Source: an uncultured Bacteroidales bacterium (GTDB lineage: Bacteria; Bacteroidota; Bacteroidia; Bacteroidales; Paludibacteraceae). Taken from it: DNA of 34,457 nucleotides. The first letter of the stretch is position 1, and every line of letters starts with the position of its first letter. Both the position numbers and the translations under genes were made by a program. The DNA lies in assembly GCA_902774995.1 (NCBI GenBank), contig CACYKR010000014.1:1-34457 (forward strand). Reading direction: 5' to 3'. The notes under the pieces were generated by a model. That model did no database searches. It saw nothing but the letters and a program-made list of their open reading frames with translations, and had not been told where the DNA came from. Positions 1 through 6,155 of the stretch are shown here, in pieces.

Positions 1-1
1 G

Positions 2-850
2 CCCGCCAAGAAAGAGATGAAAGCACGCCAGAAAGAGTTCGCCAAGACGCTTGCTTCGTACGCTGACTGCTACGTAATGGACGCTTTCGGTACCGCTCAC
101 CGCAAACATGCTTCGACGGCTGTCATCGCAGACTATTTCGACGCAGACAACAAGATGCTCGGTTTCCTCATGGAGAAAGAGGTAGCGGCTGTTGACGCCG
201 TACTGGGCGACATCAAACGTCCGTTCGTAGCCATCATGGGCGGTTCGAAAGTAAGCTCGAAGATCGGTATCATCGAGAACCTGCTGGGCAAAGTGGACAA
301 ACTGATTCTTTGCGGTGGTATGACCTATACCTTCGCCAAGGCCCACGGCGGCGAGATCGGCGGCTCGATCGTTGAGCTCGACAAACTGGATGTAGCCCTC
401 GGCGTAGAGGAGTTGGCCAAGAAGAACGGCGTAGAGCTCGTGCTCGCTCCGGATGCCATCTGCGCAGACAGCTTCAGCAACGACGCCAACCGGAAGGTAT
501 TCCCCTCCAACGCCATCCCCGAGGGCTGGGAAGGTCTGGACGCAGGTCCTGAGGCACAGAAGAACTTCCGCAACGCCATCAAGGGCGCCAAGACCATCCT
601 CTGGAACGGCCCTGCAGGTGTGTTCGAGTTCGATAACTTCTGCGACGGCAGCCGTGCTATCGGTGAGGCTATTGCGGAGGCTACCAAAGAGGGTGCTTTC
701 TCGCTCATCGGCGGCGGTGACTCCGTAGCGTGCGTGAACAAATTCGGTCTGGCAGACCAGGTATCGTATATCTCTACCGGCGGCGGTGCATTGCTTGAGG
801 CAATCGAAGGCAAGGTTCTCCCGGGTGTAGCTGCAATCAAAGGAGAGTAA
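2..850 (+). CDS. pgk: Phosphoglycerate kinase, 3' part (5' end outside window)
   Basis: This is the C-terminal 282 residues of phosphoglycerate kinase, the cytoplasmic glycolytic enzyme that transfers phosphate from 1,3-bisphosphoglycerate to ADP. The reading frame is open to the left edge, so the first in-frame ATG at 17 is internal and not the start. Seen: the family stretch around [15 protein letters not shown], the [12 protein letters not shown] segment, the WNGPAGVFE motif and the C-terminal nucleotide-binding GGGDSVAC loop followed by [14 protein letters not shown]. About one third of the usual length of roughly 400 residues is missing, only because of the window edge. The gene ends 3 bp before the DUF3127 gene and probably shares its transcript. 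The identification is secure. Confidence 0.97.
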   Translation, partial: PAKKEMKARQKEFAKTLASYADCYVMDAFGTAHRKHASTAVIADYFDADNKMLGFLMEKEVAAVDAVLGDIKRPFVAIMGGSKVSSKIGIIENLLGKVDKLILCGGMTYTFAKAHGGEIGGSIVELDKLDVALGVEELAKKNGVELVLAPDAICADSFSNDANRKVFPSNAIPEGWEGLDAGPEAQKNFRNAIKGAKTILWNGPAGVFEFDNFCDGSRAIGEAIAEATKEGAFSLIGGGDSVACVNKFGLADQVSYISTGGGALLEAIEGKVLPGVAAIKGE

Positions 851-853
851 GCC

Positions 854-1294
854 ATGGAAGTAGTAGGAAAAATCATACAAGTTCTCCCGGAGCAGAGCGG
901 CGTAGGCCGTAACGGCAACCCTTGGAAAGTACAGCCGTACGTACTGGAGACTCTCGACCAATACCCCCGCAAGGTACATTTCGAGGTCTTCGGCGAGGAG
1001 CGCATCAAGCAGAACCCCTGCGCTATCGACCAGCTGGTGACCGTCAGTTTCGATATCGAGAGCCGCGAGTTCAACGGCCGTTGGTACACCTCTATCCGTG
1101 CCTGGCGCATCCAGCAGGGTGATACTACACAGGCAGCCGTAGCACCCGCTGCAGCACCTGCCGCCGCTCCCGCAGCGGCTCCTGTAGCAGCACCTACCCA
1201 GACCGCTCCGGCAGCCGCACCTGCCGCTGCGCCGGTGAATGTAGATCCGTTTGACGCTTCTGCCGGGGACGGCACAAGCGATCTGCCCTTCTGA
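854..1294 (+). CDS. DUF3127 protein with Ala/Pro linker and SSB-like C-terminal tip
   Basis: A 146-residue protein of the Bacteroidota family DUF3127, which has no established function. Residues 1-90 form a compact beta-rich domain (MEVVGKIIQVLPEQSG start, KVHFEVFGEERI centre) that looks like a small OB-type fold. Residues about 92-128 are a low-complexity Ala/Pro linker. The last residues are acidic and end in SDLPF. This architecture of OB-like domain, flexible linker and acidic tip ending in Pro-Phe is that of single-stranded DNA-binding protein, whose tip recruits repair proteins such as RecO. recO lies two genes downstream in the same overlapping gene run. The family call is firm. The SSB-like role is inference from architecture and context. 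An alternative is a protein-interaction adaptor that does not bind DNA. Confidence 0.85.
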   Translation: MEVVGKIIQVLPEQSGVGRNGNPWKVQPYVLETLDQYPRKVHFEVFGEERIKQNPCAIDQLVTVSFDIESREFNGRWYTSIRAWRIQQGDTTQAAVAPAAAPAAAPAAAPVAAPTQTAPAAAPAAAPVNVDPFDASAGDGTSDLPF

Positions 1295-2286
1295 TGAAAA
1301 GATGGCTTAAAATCATAGTACTGACCCTCTTGCCGGTGGCGGGCGTAGTGATATGCGCCCTCCGCTGGCAAGCGTGGTTCGGTATGCCCGCCGAGAAACA
1401 ATGGACGGGGGAGGTACAGGAATATGTCTTCCCTACGTTCGCATACGACTCCCTGCCGGGCTTTGTCATGACAGAAGAGGGATGGCAGGACACCCTGTCA
1501 CCGCAGTCACTCGACATCCTCATCATGGGCGACATACACAACAACCTCACCCTCGCCGATTATGACTCGCTCGCCGCATGGGTGCCGCAAGCGGATGCCG
1601 TGGCGCAGGTAGGCGACTGGATGCACAGGGGGCAGGAGTATTACCGCCAGTGGCTGCTCCGCGAATGGGTTCCCTCCGGCTTATGCGCCCTGCCGGTCAT
1701 CAACACACCCGGCAACCATGAGTATTCCAAAGGTCTCCACAAAACCCTGTCGCCTGTCTGGAGCTACACTTTCCCACAGCCGTCCAACGGCCCCGTTGGC
1801 GTACCGGGCAAGCATTACTACGTCGATTTCCCGCAGTTGCGCTTCATCGTTTTGGATACCAACCCGCTCACGCGGCTGGTCTATCTGACCCGCACGCTGA
1901 CCTGGCTGCGCGCGACGATGGATAGCGCCGGAGAAAGATACGTAGTGGTGATGATGCACCACCCTGTATTCTCTGTTGCCAAAGGACGGTTCAACAGTCT
2001 GATCTATCTTGCTTTCCGCCATGCTTTAAACAAAGCGGACCTCGTCATTGCCGGTCATGACCACAGTTACATGCGCCGCACGCCGTTTATGGTACTCAAC
2101 ACCTCCGGCACTCCCAAGCCGCAGCGGTTCCATTACCGCACGGATCATACCGACACCGTTCCCACATACGCCGTGCTTTCTATCCAACGTACGACGGTAG
2201 CCTACCAGCCATCACCGATGACCGTACATGTACACCGTCTGGCGGACGGCGAAGTGATCGATTTCATGTATGTTAAGCACGACTGA
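1294..2286 (+). CDS. Membrane-anchored metallophosphoesterase
   Basis: A 330-residue calcineurin-like metallophosphoesterase. An N-terminal hydrophobic segment (residues about 5-24) would anchor it in the inner membrane with the catalytic domain in the periplasm. All metal-ligand motifs are present in order: GDIH (79-82), GDW (107-109), GNHE (140-143), HH (222-223) and GHDH (254-257). An intact dinuclear metal site is therefore expected. Family members hydrolyse phosphomonoesters or phosphodiesters, and the substrate cannot be read from the sequence. The start overlaps the stop of the DUF3127 gene by one base (TGATG), implying translational coupling. The 3' end overlaps recO by 17 bp. Confidence 0.88.
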   Translation: MKRWLKIIVLTLLPVAGVVICALRWQAWFGMPAEKQWTGEVQEYVFPTFAYDSLPGFVMTEEGWQDTLSPQSLDILIMGDIHNNLTLADYDSLAAWVPQADAVAQVGDWMHRGQEYYRQWLLREWVPSGLCALPVINTPGNHEYSKGLHKTLSPVWSYTFPQPSNGPVGVPGKHYYVDFPQLRFIVLDTNPLTRLVYLTRTLTWLRATMDSAGERYVVVMMHHPVFSVAKGRFNSLIYLAFRHALNKADLVIAGHDHSYMRRTPFMVLNTSGTPKPQRFHYRTDHTDTVPTYAVLSIQRTTVAYQPSPMTVHVHRLADGEVIDFMYVKHD

Positions 2287-2839
2287 TGCGATAGTGCTGT
2301 CGTTACAGCCGATCTCGGACCAGGCGCATATATTGCACGCCTACACGCGTACGGGCGGGCGCGTCAATTATAAGGTATATGGTCTGGGACGCAAGAAAAA
2401 CGCCGGACTCTACTCACCGCTCGCCCTGCTGCAACTGACTATCGACCGACACTCCATCCGCACGGCGCAACTATCATTCGTCCCCACCGCCATTACCACC
2501 GATCCGTATAAACGCACCGTGGCGTTGTTCTTAGGCGAAGTTCTCTACCATGTATTGCGCCACCCCATGCCGGACGAAGCGATGTTCGATTTTCTATTTA
2601 ACGCCATACAGGCATTGGACAAGACGGACGAGCCGCAGAATTTCCATGTGCATTTCCTCATCGCCTTTGCGGCGCGGCTGGGTTTTGCGATGGAAGAGAC
2701 CCATCCGCTCTTCACCACCCCCACCACACGCACCGAGCGTCAAGAGCAACTGCGAGGACTATGCGCCTACTTTTCCGAACACGTAGAGACGTGGGAATCC
2801 CCTCGGTCTTTGGAAATCCTGACCGAGGTTTTTGACTAA
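2270..2839 (+). CDS. recO: DNA repair protein RecO, short form
   Basis: A 189-residue RecO-like protein. In the RecFOR pathway RecO binds SSB, anneals single strands and helps load RecA on gapped DNA. The N-terminal OB fold (residues 1-80: TTDAIVLSLQPISDQAHILH, then YKVYGLGRKKNAGLYSPL) and the following helical part (DPYKRTVALFLGEVLYHVLR) match Bacteroidota RecO. The C-terminal end (PRSLEILTEVFD) matches the family's final helix. The protein is short: Bacteroides RecO is about 240 residues, and some of the region between the helical domain and the last helix is missing here. No zinc-binding cysteines are visible. ATG 2270 lies inside the preceding gene and gives the conserved N terminus. recA itself is in the same window at 29300. 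Confidence 0.85.
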   Translation: MLSTTDAIVLSLQPISDQAHILHAYTRTGGRVNYKVYGLGRKKNAGLYSPLALLQLTIDRHSIRTAQLSFVPTAITTDPYKRTVALFLGEVLYHVLRHPMPDEAMFDFLFNAIQALDKTDEPQNFHVHFLIAFAARLGFAMEETHPLFTTPTTRTERQEQLRGLCAYFSEHVETWESPRSLEILTEVFD

Positions 2840-2873
2840 AAATGCGTCCAAAAGCAAAAAAAATGCTCAAAAA

Positions 2874-2905
2874 TTTGGTCAATTCAAAAAAAAGCAGTAC
2901 CTTTG
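2874..2905 (+). promoter_or_regulatory. Bacteroidota sigma-ABfr promoter for rpmH-rbfA operon
   Basis: The -33 box TTTG is at 2874-2877 and the -7 box TACCTTTG at 2898-2905, with a spacer of exactly 20 bp. The first gene downstream, rpmH, starts at 2963, leaving a leader of about 50 nt. Confidence 0.85.
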
Positions 2906-2928
2906 CATGCTTTTTTGACTAAAAACCC

Positions 2929-2944
2929 GTCTTCGTGAGAAGAC
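2929..2944 (+). other. Small hairpin with GTGA tetraloop in rpmH leader
   Basis: GTCTTC (2929-2934) pairs perfectly with GAAGAC (2939-2944) around the loop GTGA, a GNRA-type tetraloop. It sits in the leader between the promoter and rpmH, 18 nt before the start codon. It could stabilise the mRNA 5' end or mark a regulatory structure. The function is not known. Confidence 0.5.
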
Positions 2945-2962
2945 ATAAAATATTATTGAACA

Positions 2963-3121
2963 ATGAAACGTACATTCCAACCTTCCCAACGCAAACGTCG
3001 TAACAAACACGGCTTCTTGGAGAGAATGGCTACCGCTAACGGTCGCCGTGTATTGGCTGCACGCCGTGCTAAAGGTCGTAAGAAACTGACTGTAGCCGAC
3101 GAAGGACGCCACAAGTTCTAA
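2963..3121 (+). CDS. rpmH: 50S ribosomal protein L34
   Basis: A 52-residue, strongly basic protein starting [18 protein letters not shown] and ending [10 protein letters not shown]. It contains the L34 signature around [21 protein letters not shown]34 is a component of the large ribosomal subunit. It is the first gene after the promoter at 2874-2905. Its stop codon overlaps the rbfA start by one base (TAATG at 3119-3123). In many bacteria rpmH is followed by rnpA, but here rbfA follows directly. Identification is certain from the full-length match. Confidence 0.97.
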   Translation: MKRTFQPSQRKRRNKHGFLERMATANGRRVLAARRAKGRKKLTVADEGRHKF

Positions 3122-3456
3122 TGGAGTCCACCAGACAACACAAGATCGCTCGTCTTATTCAAAAAGACATGAGCGACATTTTATTGCGATACGCGCGCAC
3201 GCTTCATGGAACATTGATTTCCGTGAGCGAGGTGCGCGTGTCGTCTGATCTCTCTATTGCGCATATCTATCTCTCTGTCTTTCCCCATGACAAGGTAGCT
3301 TCTACGATGGCGCTGATGGAAGAGAACACACACCGTTTTCGCGGTGAACTGGGTTCATTGGAGCGTCATCAACTGCGCATCATCCCTGAGATTATCTTCC
3401 ATCTGGACGAGACGATTGACCGTATGGAGCGCATTGATGAGTTGCTGAAACAATGA
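3121..3456 (+). CDS. rbfA: Ribosome-binding factor A
   Basis: A 111-residue RbfA, a single KH-like domain protein that binds the immature 30S subunit and helps 16S rRNA 5'-end maturation. Family features seen: the start STRQHKIARLIQKDMSDIL, the central TLISVSEVRVSSDLSIAHIYLSVF strands, and the end IPEIIFHLDETIDRMERIDELL. Length is normal. It is coupled to rpmH by a one-base overlap and overlaps the ABC permease gene by 4 bp (ATGA), an order seen in other Bacteroidales. Confidence 0.95.
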   Translation: MESTRQHKIARLIQKDMSDILLRYARTLHGTLISVSEVRVSSDLSIAHIYLSVFPHDKVASTMALMEENTHRFRGELGSLERHQLRIIPEIIFHLDETIDRMERIDELLKQ

Positions 3457-4664
3457 GCCTCGAATCCCATATCGCCTGGCGGTACCTTTTCTCTAAAAAA
3501 GGGCATAACGCCATCAACATCATTTCCGGAATCAGTGCTGCTGCGGTAGCTGTCGTGACGGCAGCTATGGTTTGCGTATTATCCGTAATGAACGGCTTTG
3601 GCGAGCTGGTAGAACATATGTTCTCGGAGTTTGACCCGGTGCTGCTTGTTGTACCGGCGGAAGGCCAGACCCTTCGTACCGACACACTGCCCATCGTTTC
3701 TCTGTTGGCGCACGAAGACATCAAATCTGTCTCTATGCAATTGGAGCAGACCGCCCTCGTCCGATATAAAGACCATCAGCTCCCCGCCCGGGTGATGGGT
3801 GTGGACTCTCTCTTTTCCGCCACAGCGCATATCGACTCTATCATCACGGATGGTTTCTACTCCGTCCATGACGGCGCATTCGAGAGGGCAGTGCTCGGCC
3901 GTGGTCTGGCGGCACAGATAGGCATCAACGCCCATTTCACCGGGGCGCTGCATCTCTATGCCCCCGAACGTACGGAACGGTTGAACATACTTCGTCCGGA
4001 TCAGTCGCTGCGCCACGAGCACGCGTTTATCGCAGGCACTTTTGCGGTGAACCAGATTGAGTATGACGATCGGTTAATGCTCGTCTCCCTGCCCCTTGCA
4101 CAGCGGTTATTCGGTTATGACGGGCACACCGCTACCGCTCTCCGTATTCAACCCAAACAAGGCGTCAAACTCTCAAATATCAAATATCAAATATCAAATC
4201 ACCTGGGGCCCGGATACAGGGTTTTGGACCGCTATGAGCAGCAGCACGACTTTTTCCGTATCCTGCGGATAGAGAAGCTGCTGACCTTCCTGCTGATGGT
4301 CTTCATCCTTCTGATTGCCAGTTTTAATATCATCGGCTCCCTCTCCATGCTCATCATAGACAAACGGGACGACATCCGCATTCTCTCCCATCTAGGTGCT
4401 GACGAGGCCGCCATCCGCCGAATATTTCTCTTGGAGGGGTGGTTCATTTCGGTGTTAGGAACGATAGCCGGGCTCGTAGTAGGGGTAGTGGTATGCTTGG
4501 GGCAGCAACACTACGGATGGCTCAAACTGGGTTCCGGCACTGATTACGTCATCTCCGCCTATCCCGTTCAGGTCCAGACGCCGGATATACTGTTAGTCGG
4601 TTTGATTGTCTTCGCCTTGGGATGGTTAGCCGCATGGTACCCCTGCAAAAAAATCATGATATGA
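3453..4664 (+). CDS. LolC/LolE-type ABC transporter permease (FtsX family)
   Basis: A 403-residue inner-membrane permease of the FtsX/MacB-PCD superfamily, closest to the lipoprotein-releasing LolC/E type. Seen: the N-terminal IAWRYLFSKKGHNAINIISGIS motif, a first membrane segment (about 22-45), a periplasmic domain of about 220 residues, then three C-terminal membrane segments (about 274-300, 325-350 and 375-395). The usual fold is therefore complete. Presumed job: extract lipoproteins from the inner membrane with an ATPase encoded elsewhere. Residues about 240-250 (LSNIKYQISN) are encoded by a heptameric repeat at 4171-4199, unlike the surrounding sequence. It is followed by a lipoprotein gene with a 4-bp overlap. 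Confidence 0.87.
   Translation: MSLESHIAWRYLFSKKGHNAINIISGISAAAVAVVTAAMVCVLSVMNGFGELVEHMFSEFDPVLLVVPAEGQTLRTDTLPIVSLLAHEDIKSVSMQLEQTALVRYKDHQLPARVMGVDSLFSATAHIDSIITDGFYSVHDGAFERAVLGRGLAAQIGINAHFTGALHLYAPERTERLNILRPDQSLRHEHAFIAGTFAVNQIEYDDRLMLVSLPLAQRLFGYDGHTATALRIQPKQGVKLSNIKYQISNHLGPGYRVLDRYEQQHDFFRILRIEKLLTFLLMVFILLIASFNIIGSLSMLIIDKRDDIRILSHLGADEAAIRRIFLLEGWFISVLGTIAGLVVGVVVCLGQQHYGWLKLGSGTDYVISAYPVQVQTPDILLVGLIVFALGWLAAWYPCKKIMI
4171..4199 (+). repeat. In-frame heptamer repeat (NTMTCAA family) inside ABC permease
   Basis: Four tandem 7-bp units, one CTCTCAA-like and three ATATCAA, in the periplasmic-domain coding region. They encode LSNIKYQISN without disturbing the frame. The same unit type recurs at 22880, 23634, 25750 and 31529. 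Confidence 0.8.
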
Positions 4665-5224
4665 AAAAGTACCTCCCTATCTTAGCCCTGGCTGCACTTG
4701 TATCCTGCAAGCCCAAGATAACATATGTCTCGCCGAATGTCTTCCCTGACCGATACACCATGGCATGGGAGGAACGTCATGGTCATTGCTATGACTCCAT
4801 ACCTTACGCCGTAGTCTCCCTCGACCTCTATTCGGAAGGTCTGACGCTTGACACAGCCACACGCCGGATGCAGGGCTCTGGATATAACCTCTACCTGTCG
4901 GACATCTTCGTTCCCGGCGACACCCTCGCGCCGGGAGAATATACAAGCTTTTCTTATAGAGAAGACTCGGAAGCGAGTACCCCCTTCACCTTTCTCCCCG
5001 GTCGTGATTTTGAAGGCACGCCTCACGGCGCATACCTCTTGAAGATAGAGAACGGCAAACTGATCTCGTATCAGGTATTCCGGTCCGGTACTTTTGTCGT
5101 ACAGGACACCACCAATGGCCTCCGTTCCCTCTCCTTCACGTTCGTCTATACCGGTGCCGAGAACCGCACCGCCACCTACGAGTGTCATTTTCAAGACTCG
5201 CTACGACTATGGCCAAAACGATAA
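4661..5224 (+). CDS. Putative lipoprotein, unknown function
   Basis: A 187-residue protein with a lipoprotein signal: MKKYLPILALAALVSC, with the lipobox cysteine at residue 16. It should be exported and lipidated. The mature part is mostly beta-strand-like with no motif I recognise (KITYVSPNVFPDRYTMAWEE near the N terminus). It could be an immunoglobulin-like or jelly-roll domain, but this is not supported by a motif. The start at 4661 gives the signal peptide and a 4-bp overlap with the permease stop. The longer in-frame start at 4622 would put 13 extra residues before the signal and is unlikely. It overlaps xerD by 16 bp. The upstream Lol-type permease makes an envelope role plausible. Confidence 0.75.
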   Translation: MKKYLPILALAALVSCKPKITYVSPNVFPDRYTMAWEERHGHCYDSIPYAVVSLDLYSEGLTLDTATRRMQGSGYNLYLSDIFVPGDTLAPGEYTSFSYREDSEASTPFTFLPGRDFEGTPHGAYLLKIENGKLISYQVFRSGTFVVQDTTNGLRSLSFTFVYTGAENRTATYECHFQDSLRLWPKR

Positions 5225-6120
5225 CATCTGACGAAGCGCTCCTGCGTGAGTACCACACCTACCTGCGTCTGGAACGCAGCTACTCGCCGAATACCGTAGA
5301 GGGCTACGAAATGGACCTCGCGAAGCTGCGTGACTACGCGGCCTCCTATTCGCTGGACTATGTGCATATGGAATCTAAGGATTTGGAGGCCTTTGTCTTC
5401 GACCGGTTCAAGGAAATCAAATCGGAAGCCACGCAAGCACGCATCCTCGCCGGCATCCATGCCTGGTATCGTTTTTTACTATACAAAGATTATATAGACC
5501 AGGACCCTTCGGAACTGTTGGAAGGTCCGCGCAAATCCAAACACCTGCCTACCGTTCTCAGCCTCGATGAGGTGAACCGGATGATGGCAGCTATCGACCT
5601 CAGCACCAACGAAGGCCATCGCAACCGCGCCATGATGGAGATACTATACGGTTCCGGCCTTCGTGTGAGTGAACTGGTGAACCTGCAACTGAGCAAGATA
5701 TATCTCAACGAACACTATATGCTCATCGAAGGCAAAGGCTCCAAGCAGCGCCTCGTTCCCCTCTCGCCGGTAGCGGAAGAGTGGTTCGGATACTGGATGC
5801 AGGAACGTGCCGCATGGCCACTTAAACCCGAGTCCAGAGATCTCGCCTTTGTCAACCGTTACGGCCGCCCGCTGACCCGTGCGATGGTTTTCACCATCGT
5901 CAAGCGGCTCTGTGCCGAGGCGGGTATCACCAAGACCGTATCCCCTCACACCCTCCGCCATTCGTTCGCCACCCATCTGCTGCAGAACGGCGCAGACCTG
6001 CGTGTGATCCAGCAGCTCCTCGGTCACGAGGATTTGGCTACCACCGAGATCTACACCCACGTTGATGTAGCCGACCTGCGAAAGGCTGTATTACAATACC
6101 ACCCCGCCAACCAACATTAA
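5209..6120 (+). CDS. xerD: Tyrosine recombinase XerD
   Basis: A 303-residue site-specific tyrosine recombinase of the XerC/D type, expected to resolve chromosome dimers at dif with its partner. The N-terminal SAM-like core-binding domain spans about residues 10-95. The catalytic domain holds all active residues: R152 (GSGLRVSEL), K176 (EGKGSKQR), H247 and R250 (HTLRHSFATHLL), H273 (LLGHEDL) and nucleophile Y282 (TTEIYTHV). Length and motifs fit the housekeeping enzyme rather than an element integrase, and no attachment site or mobile-element cargo lies nearby. The ATG at 5209 (MAKTITSDEA) is preferred over 5182, which lies deeper in the lipoprotein gene. Confidence 0.9.
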   Translation: MAKTITSDEALLREYHTYLRLERSYSPNTVEGYEMDLAKLRDYAASYSLDYVHMESKDLEAFVFDRFKEIKSEATQARILAGIHAWYRFLLYKDYIDQDPSELLEGPRKSKHLPTVLSLDEVNRMMAAIDLSTNEGHRNRAMMEILYGSGLRVSELVNLQLSKIYLNEHYMLIEGKGSKQRLVPLSPVAEEWFGYWMQERAAWPLKPESRDLAFVNRYGRPLTRAMVFTIVKRLCAEAGITKTVSPHTLRHSFATHLLQNGADLRVIQQLLGHEDLATTEIYTHVDVADLRKAVLQYHPANQH

Positions 6121-6123
6121 ACT

Positions 6124-6155
6124 CGGTATATCGGCATGTCGGAATATCGGAACAT
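6124..6155 (+). repeat. Octamer repeat CGGNAYRT spanning the DUF5686 start codon
   Basis: Four tandem 8-bp units: CGGTATAT, CGGCATGT, CGGAATAT and CGGAACAT. The start codon at 6136 is part of the second unit, so both the leader and the first residues (SEYRN) come from the repeat. Confidence 0.75.

Noticed and set aside
1130-1245. Ala/Pro codon repeats of the DUF3127 gene as a member of the dispersed repeat families
   Set aside because: The repetition is at the amino-acid level with mixed codons and no fixed DNA period. It looks like an ordinary flexible linker.
325-1401. 358-codon - strand frame over pgk and the DUF3127 gene
   Set aside because: It runs antisense through two recognised genes, and its Gly/Ala-rich part is the complement of the DUF3127 Ala/Pro linker.
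5209-6120. xerD as integrase of an integrative element
   Set aside because: Length, motifs and operon position fit the housekeeping Xer recombinase. No attachment repeats, tRNA target or cargo genes flank it.
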